A stretch of 37,443 bases of DNA, from assembly GCA_027459725.1 (NCBI GenBank), contig DAIDHK010000012.1:1-37443 (forward strand), written 5' to 3'. Below, piece by piece: positions 24,593 to 33,180 of the stretch. A program made the translations under genes and the position numbers. The stretch comes from Candidatus Levyibacteriota bacterium (GTDB lineage Bacteria; Patescibacteriota; Microgenomatia; Levybacterales; UBA12049). Under the pieces are notes generated by a model. That model was given only the letters and a program-made list of their open reading frames with translations, was not told the origin of the DNA and ran no database searches. Within the stretch, counting starts at the first letter, position 1. Every line of letters starts with the position of its first letter.

Positions 24593-25600
24593 TCACCTGT
24601 AGATGAGTCCCATTTTGGTTTTTACTTCCTGGATGGTTTCTCTAGCTCGTATCAAACATTTTTCACGACTTTCAGCAATAATCTCATCTACTTCCTGAGG
24701 ATGCTCTTCAAAATATTTACGTTTTTCCTGCAAAGGTTGCAGTTCGTTAAAAATCAAATTAGCTAATTCTTCTTTCATTTGGCTATAGCGAATCGTTTTA
24801 TCACGATATTCGTTTTCGTATTTTTCATATATATGATCTAAGGAGCCATCCTGCTTATTTGTAAAAAGATATAACAAGGTAAACAAAGCACCCACCCCTT
24901 CTTTATCCCGTTCAATTTGTCCACCAACTTTTCCACTATCTGTAGGGGCATTTGCCAACCGTTTTCTGATTGTCTCCAGATCGTCTGTTAAAGTTATATA
25001 ACTTCCCTCTACTGACTTACTCATCTTGCCATTCCCAGTTAGCGAGGGCACATATTCCCCCTCTGTGTTAAATCGATGCGGTTGTGGAAAAGTTTCACCA
25101 AACATAGAGTTAAACTTGCGCACAATTTCTCTTGTAACCTCGATATGGGGCTCTTGATCAATGCCAACCGGCACTAACTCACCTTTATATAACATAATGT
25201 CAGCTGCCATTAACACAGGATAAAAAAGTAATCCCATATTTACATACTTGGGGTACTGTGCTTTCTTATCCTTGTAGGTAGGTAAATCTTCTAAACGAGA
25301 AACTGGATAAATTGTCGACAACAGATATGCTAACTCTGTATGTTCAGGTATTTGCGATTGAATTTCCAACAAACATTTCTTAGGATCCAACCCAGCTGCT
25401 AAATAATCAATAATAATCTCTCTCACATTTGTCTGCAAAATCTTTGTGTCATAAGGAGTTGTAATAGCATGTAAATCCACCACAGAGAAAATACAGTCAT
25501 AGTCTTCCTGTACAGTCAACATCCCCTTTACAGCACCTAGATAATTACCAATGTGTAATCGATTAGTCGCCCGAATTCCAGAATAAACCTTCTTTTTCAT
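24593..25600 (-). CDS. trpS: tryptophanyl-tRNA synthetase
   Basis: A class I aminoacyl-tRNA synthetase charging tRNA-Trp. SGIRATNRLHIGNYLGA carries the HIGH-type motif (HIGN), DLHAIT follows, and the KMSKS loop is GNGKMSKS near residue 195. About 335 residues, the usual bacterial size. The track's first ATG lies inside the extended -10 element, so the start is set at the ATG at 25600 (MKKKVYSGIR), which also gives the normal N-terminus. Confidence 0.97.
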   Translation of the reverse strand: MKKKVYSGIRATNRLHIGNYLGAVKGMLTVQEDYDCIFSVVDLHAITTPYDTKILQTNVREIIIDYLAAGLDPKKCLLEIQSQIPEHTELAYLLSTIYPVSRLEDLPTYKDKKAQYPKYVNMGLLFYPVLMAADIMLYKGELVPVGIDQEPHIEVTREIVRKFNSMFGETFPQPHRFNTEGEYVPSLTGNGKMSKSVEGSYITLTDDLETIRKRLANAPTDSGKVGGQIERDKEGVGALFTLLYLFTNKQDGSLDHIYEKYENEYRDKTIRYSQMKEELANLIFNELQPLQEKRKYFEEHPQEVDEIIAESREKCLIRARETIQEVKTKMGLIYR

Positions 25601-25608
25601 ATAGCCTG

Positions 25609-25617
25609 AGTATAGCA
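25609..25617 (-). promoter_or_regulatory. trpS promoter, extended -10 (leaderless)
   Basis: Minus strand TGCTATACT, 8 nt before the ATG at 25600. It overlaps the first ATG of the ORF track. Confidence 0.65.
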
Positions 25618-25763
25618 TAGATTATTTATCATTTTGATCTTTGTACACATAACATTGAGAATACTAATCTTCATCTTTAAATGATATATAAACTAAAACA
25701 CCGGGTTACAGCTGCCCTTCTCTTGAGATTGTTATATCGGCAGTCAAAAATTGAATACCTTTA

Positions 25764-27056
<1,293 letters not shown>

Positions 27057-27115
27057 TCATTCAAGATAAAAAATATAAGTGTAGTAAGAAGTTGGATTAC
27101 TTCAAATATTAGATA

Positions 27116-28516
27116 TTAGGACTTAGGACTTAGATTTAATACTTCTTTACTAAACTGTTCTCCTCTCTCCTTATAGTTTTTAAACATACCAAAACTGGCA
27201 CATGCAGGTGACAATAGGACTATATCACCTGGCTGAGCAATCACACTAGCTGCCTTTACAATCTGCTCCATGGTTTTTGCCCCTTCCACTAAAAATACTT
27301 CCCTTCCATCCTCTCTCATACCCCATACTCCATCTCCAATCTCCTCTTTTATTCTTTCCCATTCCAATCCAATACCAATAATTGCTCTAATATTCTTTGC
27401 TAAACGAATATTTCTGCCTAATTCAGAAAAATCACTATTCTTGCTTGAACCACCTAGAATTAATATCTCAGGTCGCTCAAATGCATTCATCGCAGCAATG
27501 GCAGTCTCTGGGGTAGTAGAGAATGAATCATCATAATAACGCACTCCATCTAACTCGCGTATTAACTGTAGACGGTGTTTTAAACCCTTAAACGTTTTGA
27601 GGACTGCTGAAATGTTATGTCTTTTTACACCTGCTAAAGTAGCAGCCATGACAGCGGCACAAACATTTTCTAAATTATGTTTTCCGGGTAAGAGAATATG
27701 TTCTGTCTTAATTATTTCTTCATCTACCCCCAAACCTACCATATGTACCGCACTATCTTTAACAAAACAGCCAATGGCACTATCACGTTCTGTGCTCACA
27801 TGAAATACTTTTGCTTCTGTATAGATGTCTGATTCATTGGATGCAATATAATCGCGGTTGATCACTGCATAATCATCTGCTTGTTGATGACGAAGAATAT
27901 TTCTCTTGGCATCAATATATTCATAAACATCTTTATGATAATCCAGATGCTCACTTGTAATCATCAATATCACAGCAATGTGAGGGCTTCTTGTCAGGTC
28001 TATCAATTGAAAACTGGATAATTCAAGTATAACTTTAGATTGTTCATCTAGTTTATCCAAAAAGTCTAAAGGGGGCTTTCCTATGTTCCCTCCTAGGTAC
28101 GCAGATATACCTTCTTTTATTAACATTTCATAGATCAGAGTGGATGTAGTTCCTTTACCCTTGGTACCAGTTACCCCGATAATTTCAACTGGACATAAGT
28201 CGAAAAATAATTGTGTATGAGAAGTCAATACCCCACCCTTTTTTTTAAATTCAACTAATTCTTCACGAAATGGAGAGATACCTGGACTACGAAAAATCAC
28301 ATCATAGTCAGTTAACTTTGCAAACACATCACAGCCTAATAAAAATTTAATCCCCTTCTCTTTTAATGTCTGAATTGAAAGATTATCTAGTGTCAATTGT
28401 TCATCCAATACAACAGGTGTAATACCATGCTTGACTAGATAATTAACCGTAGATATTCCTTCTACTCCCAAACCGAGTATAGCAACTTTTTTATTTTGTA
28501 ATTCTTCTATTCGCAT
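27116..28516 (-). CDS. murD: UDP-N-acetylmuramoyl-L-alanine--D-glutamate ligase
   Basis: Adds D-glutamate to UDP-MurNAc-L-Ala in cytosolic peptidoglycan precursor synthesis. The N-terminal domain starts KKVAILGLGVEGIS. The ATP-binding loop GVTGTKGKGTTST is near residue 113, ELSSFQL near 165, SEHLDYHK near 189, the central GKHNLENVCAA near 280, and the C-terminal domain has YDDSFSTTPETAIAA and LLSPACASFGMFKNY. At 466 residues the length is normal. Its presence implies a peptidoglycan wall. The promoter leaves a leader of about 15 nt without a Shine-Dalgarno. Confidence 0.97.
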   Translation of the reverse strand: MRIEELQNKKVAILGLGVEGISTVNYLVKHGITPVVLDEQLTLDNLSIQTLKEKGIKFLLGCDVFAKLTDYDVIFRSPGISPFREELVEFKKKGGVLTSHTQLFFDLCPVEIIGVTGTKGKGTTSTLIYEMLIKEGISAYLGGNIGKPPLDFLDKLDEQSKVILELSSFQLIDLTRSPHIAVILMITSEHLDYHKDVYEYIDAKRNILRHQQADDYAVINRDYIASNESDIYTEAKVFHVSTERDSAIGCFVKDSAVHMVGLGVDEEIIKTEHILLPGKHNLENVCAAVMAATLAGVKRHNISAVLKTFKGLKHRLQLIRELDGVRYYDDSFSTTPETAIAAMNAFERPEILILGGSSKNSDFSELGRNIRLAKNIRAIIGIGLEWERIKEEIGDGVWGMREDGREVFLVEGAKTMEQIVKAASVIAQPGDIVLLSPACASFGMFKNYKERGEQFSKEVLNLSPKS

Positions 28517-28537
28517 AAATTATCTTAATACTCTGAT

Positions 28538-28566
28538 ATTATACCTATCGCCATTGACAAAGGCAA
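28538..28566 (-). promoter_or_regulatory. murD promoter
   Basis: Minus strand TTGCCT, 17 nt, TATAAT. Its spacer contains the TTGACA (28554-28559, plus strand) of the likely divergent promoter for the gene at 28606, so the two promoters overlap. Confidence 0.65.
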
Positions 28567-28582
28567 AAAAAAGTTTCATGAT
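28554..28582 (+). promoter_or_regulatory. candidate promoter of the first membrane paralogue
   Basis: TTGACA, 17 nt, CATGAT (4/6). It overlaps the murD promoter on the other strand. Confidence 0.45.
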
Positions 28583-28605
28583 AAATTCAGCATTAACTCA
28601 GAAAT

Positions 28606-29637
28606 ATGCAGAATACCAATCCTATTTTTCCAACTATCAGCAGTCTTTTCTCTGACAGCTGGAATTTGTTCATTACTCGTCTGGGGAGATTTTTTCTGCT
28701 TACTATTACTTCTATTCTCTTCAATTTATTAATAATAGGTGTAGGACTTGTCCTTGCATTTGTTATTGTCTTAGTAACTAATCTAGGATCTGCTTTAATG
28801 ACGGGACATACCACTAACATTAATCCTTCAACCGTTATTGGTGTGATAACTTTTTTAGTAGTAATTTTCTTAATAGTCAGTATTATCGTTAACTCTGTTT
28901 ATAATGCATGGCTTTTACTTGCACTGAATGAGCCTAAAGAAACAGGCTTCTCTTCGATTTTTAGTAAAGGTTTTGGTTTTATTATTCCTCTCTTTGTCGT
29001 GGGAGTATTAAGTTTCTTTTTTTCTATCGGAGGATTATTCTTTTTTATCATACCTGCCATTTTGTTTGCCTACTTCTTTATGTTTATGAGTTTTGAAGTA
29101 GTTTGTGATAATCAGAGAGGTATTAATGCCTTTAAACGCAGTTATGCTATCGCTACCAGTCACTTTGGTGAAACTTTTATCCGGGCAGTTTTGATGATAG
29201 TTATAAACTTAGTGGTTTCCTTCTTAGCCGAACAGATAGTACATAACAATCCTGTATTGACACTTGTATGGATAATTATCGCAATTCTCTTTAGTTGGTA
29301 TCAAATTGTTTATTTTTTCACTCTTTATCAACAAGCCAGGGCACAAACGGACTTTTCAAAGCCGACCTCTCTTGTGTGGATATGGATAATTTCAACTCTG
29401 GGATGGATTATTTTTATTATTATTATTATGTTTATGTTAGTGACGGGCTTAACTAATCTGGTCAAATCTGGTGTCCTACAAAAGTTTCTACAGTCATATA
29501 GTCATTCAAGTACTCCTACTCCAACCGTACAAAACAATATAAATATCAACTATCTAACACCGGCTGCTGGAGCTGTGAACACTTACGGTTACCCCACCAC
29601 TGCTCCGACCATTGATAACAATACTCAACCACAATAA
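28606..29637 (+). CDS. multi-pass membrane protein, first of a tandem pair
   Basis: A 343-residue protein with about six hydrophobic segments (roughly residues 25-55, 80-105, 120-155, 195-215, 222-245 and 263-285). A polar, Ser/Thr/Pro/Asn-rich C-terminal tail follows, probably outside the membrane. The N-terminal FPTISSLFSDSW, the KRSYAIATSHFGE segment and FSWYQIVYFFTLYQQA recur in the next gene, so the two are paralogues. No catalytic motif; the layout resembles generic DUF975/GDPD-membrane-domain-like proteins, but I would not assign a function. Confidence 0.8.
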   Translation: MQNTNPIFPTISSLFSDSWNLFITRLGRFFLLTITSILFNLLIIGVGLVLAFVIVLVTNLGSALMTGHTTNINPSTVIGVITFLVVIFLIVSIIVNSVYNAWLLLALNEPKETGFSSIFSKGFGFIIPLFVVGVLSFFFSIGGLFFFIIPAILFAYFFMFMSFEVVCDNQRGINAFKRSYAIATSHFGETFIRAVLMIVINLVVSFLAEQIVHNNPVLTLVWIIIAILFSWYQIVYFFTLYQQARAQTDFSKPTSLVWIWIISTLGWIIFIIIIMFMLVTGLTNLVKSGVLQKFLQSYSHSSTPTPTVQNNININYLTPAAGAVNTYGYPTTAPTIDNNTQPQ

Positions 29638-29742
29638 CAAGAGAAACAGGCTCGCAAATGCAAAAACAGATGCTGCAGAAATATAATCAAAACGTTCAGT
29701 AGCAAAAAATTACTTCTCTCAATATCCTATTTTGCTCTTTCT

Positions 29743-29751
29743 TGCTATAAT
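29743..29751 (+). promoter_or_regulatory. extended -10 promoter of the second membrane paralogue
   Basis: TGCTATAAT with a leader of about 50 nt to the ATG at 29808. A second candidate (TTGACT, 17 nt, CAGTAT, 29762-29790) would start inside the Shine-Dalgarno site and is less likely. Confidence 0.6.
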
Positions 29752-29792
29752 ACTGAATGTCTTGACTTTCAGAAATAAATTGCTCAGTATAG

Positions 29793-29798
29793 AAGGAG
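29793..29798 (+). promoter_or_regulatory. Shine-Dalgarno site (AAGGAG)
   Basis: AAGGAG 9 nt upstream of the ATG at 29808. It is the clearest ribosome-binding site in the window, in contrast to the many genes with no leader. Confidence 0.7.
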
Positions 29799-29807
29799 TT
29801 AAATAAG

Positions 29808-30842
29808 ATGATTTTAAAACGAAGTAAAACTTATACAAATAATAAACCATACCTTTTCCCATCAATAAGTTCTCTTTTTAGCGACAGCTGGTATCTCCTC
29901 ACAAGTCGAATAAACCGTTTTTTTCTCTTCACGCTGATAAACTTTGCTATTCTGATAGTTTTTTATATAGCTTTCTTTACATTAGTAGCCTTTGTGATTA
30001 GGCCAATCCTAAATCCTCTTTTACAACCACACCCTACTGTTTCAGCTGTACAACTTCTACCCACTTTAATACCAGCTGCTGTAGTACTATTTCTACTTCT
30101 GATTGTAGGACTGATTATTATTGGCTCTGTGAGTATCACCTGGATGTTACTATCTATCAAAGAAGATGAAGGAATCCCGTTTAAAAAAATCTTTTCAGAA
30201 AGTCCTACCTACATAAAACCAGCCATTACCACCGGCTTGTTACTCACAGTTCTAAACATGGGTGTGTTTGTACTTTTCGTTCTACCTTCAATGGCCTCCG
30301 GAATCATATTCTTCTTATCCGTATTTTTTGTGTTTTCATTCTCAGAATTAATCTTCTTAGGTAAAAAGAATCTTGCGGCTATAAAACGGAGTTACGTTGT
30401 AGGTATCAGCCATTTTAAATCAGTTGCTCTTCGCTTGGGCAGCTTACTTCTGGCTTATGTGATCCTTATCTTAATGCTTAACATTTTACAGTTTGTCCAG
30501 TCCTCAGTTATCGACTGGATCTCCGCCATTTTTGAGATACTCTTCTCTTGGTATGCGATCTGTTATATATATCTGCTCTATCAACAAGCCGCTCAACTCA
30601 CGGATGAAGAAAAAACCATCTCTAAGAGGTGGTTATGGGGAGTAGCTATCGCGGGATGGATCTTAACTGTGTTATTAATTGTATTAATCAGCTTTGGCAT
30701 CTCTTATTCGATAAAATCAGGAGCATTTCAAAAGACTATAGATCAAATAGCCAGCCAGACTATCCAAACTGGCAAGAGTACAACCAAAGCCCCGACTCCC
30801 AACCCTTCTCTTACTCCTCAAGTTAAAACTCTCAACCAATAA
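29808..30842 (+). CDS. multi-pass membrane protein, second of a tandem pair
   Basis: A 344-residue paralogue of the preceding gene. FPSISSLFSDSWYLL at the N-terminus, KRSYVVGISHFKS mid-protein and FSWYAICYIYLLYQQA near residue 250 align with the neighbour, as do the six or so hydrophobic segments and the polar Thr/Pro-rich tail. The pair arose by tandem duplication and has diverged substantially. It has its own promoter and a strong Shine-Dalgarno site. Function unknown. Confidence 0.8.
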   Translation: MILKRSKTYTNNKPYLFPSISSLFSDSWYLLTSRINRFFLFTLINFAILIVFYIAFFTLVAFVIRPILNPLLQPHPTVSAVQLLPTLIPAAVVLFLLLIVGLIIIGSVSITWMLLSIKEDEGIPFKKIFSESPTYIKPAITTGLLLTVLNMGVFVLFVLPSMASGIIFFLSVFFVFSFSELIFLGKKNLAAIKRSYVVGISHFKSVALRLGSLLLAYVILILMLNILQFVQSSVIDWISAIFEILFSWYAICYIYLLYQQAAQLTDEEKTISKRWLWGVAIAGWILTVLLIVLISFGISYSIKSGAFQKTIDQIASQTIQTGKSTTKAPTPNPSLTPQVKTLNQ

Positions 30843-30895
30843 ACTAGAACTAATAGAGTCTATGATTTACACCTGGAGATTTAGATTTAAATCTG

Positions 30896-30968
30896 TACCA
30901 GGGATGAGATTCGAACCCATGACCGCTGCGTTATGAATGCAGTGCTCTAACCACTGAGCTACCCTGGC
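30896..30968 (-). tRNA. tRNA-Met(CAT)
   Basis: The 73-nt cloverleaf has acceptor GCCAGGG/CCCTGGT (G1:U72 wobble), D-arm GCTC/GAGC, anticodon loop TTCATAA (CAT), T-loop TTCGAAT and discriminator A. The last anticodon-stem pair is A-C. It has elongator rather than initiator features, since there is no run of three G-C pairs in the anticodon stem. A CAT tRNA modified to read AUA (tRNA-Ile2) is the alternative. CCA is not encoded. Confidence 0.93.
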
Positions 30969-30978
30969 AAATTCTTCA

Positions 30979-31007
30979 TTAGTCCAGTACCTTTCGTCTC
31001 GGACTAA
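30979..31007. repeat. inverted repeat between two divergent tRNA genes
   Basis: Arms TTAGTCC and GGACTAA (7 bp, perfect) are separated by 15 nt. A second inverted repeat, ATGATC/GATCAT, follows at 31014-31031. They lie between the 5' ends of tRNA-Met (minus) and the initiator-like tRNA (plus), where operators would be expected. No T-run follows on either strand. Confidence 0.5.
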
Positions 31008-31044
31008 AAAACTCATGATCAATGATGATCATAATTGTATCAGG

Positions 31045-31074
31045 TTGACCACGCTCAAGGCAAACTGTTATAAT
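31045..31074 (+). promoter_or_regulatory. promoter of the initiator-like tRNA
   Basis: TTGACC, 18 nt, TATAAT: a strong near-consensus promoter about 30 nt upstream of the tRNA 5' end. Confidence 0.8.
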
Positions 31075-31103
31075 GACTTGTGGGTGTATCTTAAGACAAA
31101 ACG

Positions 31104-31172
31104 TGCGGGGTAATGTACGGTGCATAAAGGGCTCATAATCCTTTTGGTCAGGTTCAACTCCTGACCCCGCAA
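31104..31172 (+). tRNA. initiator-like tRNA-Met(CAT), compact
   Basis: The 69-nt cloverleaf has acceptor TGCGGGG/CCCCGCA, anticodon stem AAGGG/TCCTT with loop CTCATAA (CAT), T-arm TCAGG/CCTGA with loop TTCAACT, and discriminator A. The GCGGGG acceptor and GGGCTCATAA block closely match bacterial tRNA-fMet. Differences from the norm: position 1-72 is U-A rather than the C-A mismatch, the third G of the anticodon stem pairs with U, the D-loop has only 5 nt and the variable loop 4. The strong promoter argues that it is expressed. CCA is not encoded. Confidence 0.82.
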
Positions 31173-31194
31173 CACATTTCAGTTAAACTTCTAC

Positions 31195-31620
31195 TTAAGG
31201 CAACGGTGCATACAAATCTCTCATTCTTGCTAAATCTTGAGTACAATCACGACAAAACTGCCATGGTCCTTCATAAAAATGATTGAGTAAATTCTACATT
31301 TTTACTTGTGAACCATGAACTCTATCCCTAAATTCCCCCTGTCATCTACTTGCTTCGTCTCTATACCAGTCAGGATTACTATAATATCCTACTCTCCTGG
31401 GTCTAGAGCTAAAGATTTCCACCGCGCTTGCCTGCATTGAAGCTTTCATTGTATCGTGGATACCAGCTACTGCAGCTACAGCTTACCTTGGAGGAATATC
31501 CGTAGTCCTAGGAAAAAAATCATGAGGCCACTAATTCGCCCTACGCTGCCTTTCAGGATTATGTCTAACACTAATCGTACGAATTTCTATGCGTGGTAGT
31601 AAATAGTTATCAAGAATCAA
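31195..31620 (-). pseudogene. pseudogene with four in-frame stops
   Basis: Between the initiator-like tRNA and the FtsB gene there is no long ORF. One minus-strand frame nevertheless reads as protein throughout: LILDNYLLPRIEIRTISVRHN, AVAAVAGIHDTMKASMQASA, FSSRPRRVGYYSNPDWYRD, then HFYEGPWQFCRDCTQDLARM and a final TAA. It is broken only by TAG, TAA, TGA and TAG, with no frameshift. The likely start is just after the FtsB stop. Family not recognised. A region of this length with a preserved frame suggests a gene lost recently by nonsense mutations. Confidence 0.55.
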
Positions 31621-31621
31621 C

Positions 31622-31975
31622 TTAATTACCAAAAAAATAATTCCACCACTGTTGCCAGTTGGACTGTGATGATTGAATTTGAGTTGATTGATTTGCATCA
31701 CTAGGACTCAAAGTTCCACTAGGAATTAGAACTAAGCTCTCATTTGGTTTCACTAATAGCAGCTTATCTCTCGCCTGCTCCCGCACGAATTGCGGTTGAG
31801 AAACTTTTTTTAATTGCGTTTCTAGTTGATTATGTCTTTTTTGTTCCTGTTTGAGACTATTTTGTGCCTCGATAAGATACCTGCGTTGTTGCCATGTTTG
31901 TATAATCGAATGAGTCAGATTGTTAATAATAACCAAACAAATAATTACTGTGAAAAAAAAGAGTATTCTCTTCAT
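31622..31975 (-). CDS. septum formation initiator (FtsB/DivIC family)
   Basis: A 117-residue bitopic membrane protein. A short cytoplasmic N-terminus is followed by one membrane helix (ILFFFTVIICLVIINNL), a coiled-coil region (residues about 30-60) and the family's terminal motif FVREQARDKLLLVKPNESLVLIP. In well-studied bacteria it bridges FtsL and FtsQ in the divisome. The Ser/Gln-rich C-terminal tail after the motif is an extra. It is divergent from the XerC/D recombinase gene. The likely -10 (CATAAT) is 10 nt from the ATG. Confidence 0.88.
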   Translation of the reverse strand: MKRILFFFTVIICLVIINNLTHSIIQTWQQRRYLIEAQNSLKQEQKRHNQLETQLKKVSQPQFVREQARDKLLLVKPNESLVLIPSGTLSPSDANQSTQIQSSQSNWQQWWNYFFGN

Positions 31976-32001
31976 ATTTAGAATGATTATGCTTTTCGTG
32001 C

Positions 32002-32030
32002 TTGACTTACGCTCAAATTATTGATATTAT
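32002..32030 (+). promoter_or_regulatory. promoter of the XerC/D gene (near-leaderless)
   Basis: TTGACT, 17 nt, TATTAT, with TG one base before the -10. The ATG at 32043 is 12 nt downstream. Confidence 0.75.
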
Positions 32031-32042
32031 GGGCTTCACAAT

Positions 32043-32903
32043 ATGAAGCAAATCAGTGTTCGTGACGCACATAAAGCATTTACTGACTTCCTGCGTGAAA
32101 AAAAACATTCCAGTGCTACCATTTTAGCATACGGTAAAGACATTGATCAGCTCGCCACTTTCCTTGAAGAAATGCAAAAACATCAAGTTCATGAGATCGG
32201 TAAAGATGATCTTCAAGCATTTCTGGCTAAAATGACAGAAAAGGGATATACACCAAAGTCTGTATCAAGAAAACTTAATTCTACACGCACTTTTTATCGC
32301 TTTCTCAAAGTAAATGAGTATATCACAGATGATCCTTCTCTGTTAGTTTCTCATCCACACTATGAGTTAGCAGCCCCTCGTATCTTAAAACCTACTGAAT
32401 ATCGCGCCCTTAGAGATGCATCAAAGAATGATCCACGTATGTATGCTGTCATTGAGTTATTATTACAAACCGGTATCCGTATTGGGGAATTAGCCATGCT
32501 GAAGTTAGAAGATATGCGTGATGAGGGTCTGCTTATTCGACCCTTTGAAAAGCATGAAGAACGCGTAGTTCCTCTTAATAAACCAGCCCGTGAAGCCTTG
32601 AATCGTTATTTAAAAGTCCGTCCACAAGTAGAAAATAATCATATTTTTATTACCAAATCCGGCAAACCATTCTTAGTTCGCAATATTCGCACAGCCATTG
32701 AACGCTACTTCCGGCTCGCTGGTATTGAAGATGCCAAAGTCAATGATTTGCGTCACACTTTTGTTGTACACCATCTCAAACATGGAGTCTCTTTGGTTCT
32801 ACTCTCCAAAATCCTGGGTCATAAGAGACTGTCTACCACGGAGAGATATCTGGAGTATGTATCAGATCGAGGCAAAGACACCTCCGTGCTTAGCGAGCTA
32901 TAA
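32043..32903 (+). CDS. XerC/XerD-type tyrosine recombinase
   Basis: A 286-residue site-specific recombinase. The N-terminal SAM-like core-binding domain spans about residues 1-95. The catalytic domain has TGIRIGELAML (first Arg, about residue 148), DLRHTF (second Arg, about 239), LGHKRLSTTERY (His and nucleophilic Tyr at the end). The usual HxxR histidine three residues before the second Arg is Asn (VNDLRH). It likely resolves chromosome dimers at dif. Size and lack of phage neighbours support a chromosomal Xer protein over a mobile-element integrase. No dif site was identified. Confidence 0.9.
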   Translation: MKQISVRDAHKAFTDFLREKKHSSATILAYGKDIDQLATFLEEMQKHQVHEIGKDDLQAFLAKMTEKGYTPKSVSRKLNSTRTFYRFLKVNEYITDDPSLLVSHPHYELAAPRILKPTEYRALRDASKNDPRMYAVIELLLQTGIRIGELAMLKLEDMRDEGLLIRPFEKHEERVVPLNKPAREALNRYLKVRPQVENNHIFITKSGKPFLVRNIRTAIERYFRLAGIEDAKVNDLRHTFVVHHLKHGVSLVLLSKILGHKRLSTTERYLEYVSDRGKDTSVLSEL

Positions 32904-33051
32904 ACTCCACTCTCCTCAAAAAATAATCGCACAACATTGCTTCTTACCCCTGTTTCATAGTAAAATTCAATATTGATAAGAGTTGTAGATTTTAGATTTA
33001 AGGATAATTACCTATACCGTTCATTAATCTACTATTACTTCCTATCAACCC

Positions 33052-33136
33052 GGAGAGGTCGCATAGTGGTCGAGTGCAGCGGTTTACTAAACCGCCGATC
33101 CGCAAGGATTCGCGAGTTCGAATCTCGCCCTCTCCG
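33052..33136 (+). tRNA. tRNA-Ser, anticodon reads ACT
   Basis: An 85-nt class II tRNA: acceptor GGAGAGG/CCTCTCC, discriminator G, D-arm GCAT/GTGC, a long variable arm (GATCC GCAA GGATT) and T-loop TTCGAAT. These are typical of tRNA-Ser. The anticodon stem is GCGGT/ACCGC with loop TTACTAA, so the anticodon is ACT. The normal serine tRNA for AGC/AGU has GCT in an otherwise similar loop. The only unusual base is A at position 34. CCA is not encoded. Confidence 0.92.
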
Positions 33137-33180
33137 CACTCATATTTACAAAATTCAGTTTTAAATAAGTGCATACTTGT

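Noticed and set aside
32698-32976. 92-aa plus-strand ORF overlapping the Xer gene
   Set aside because: It is an alternative frame of the catalytic domain of the recombinase.
32973-33164. 63-aa plus-strand ORF
   Set aside because: It runs through the whole tRNA-Ser gene, which explains the sequence.
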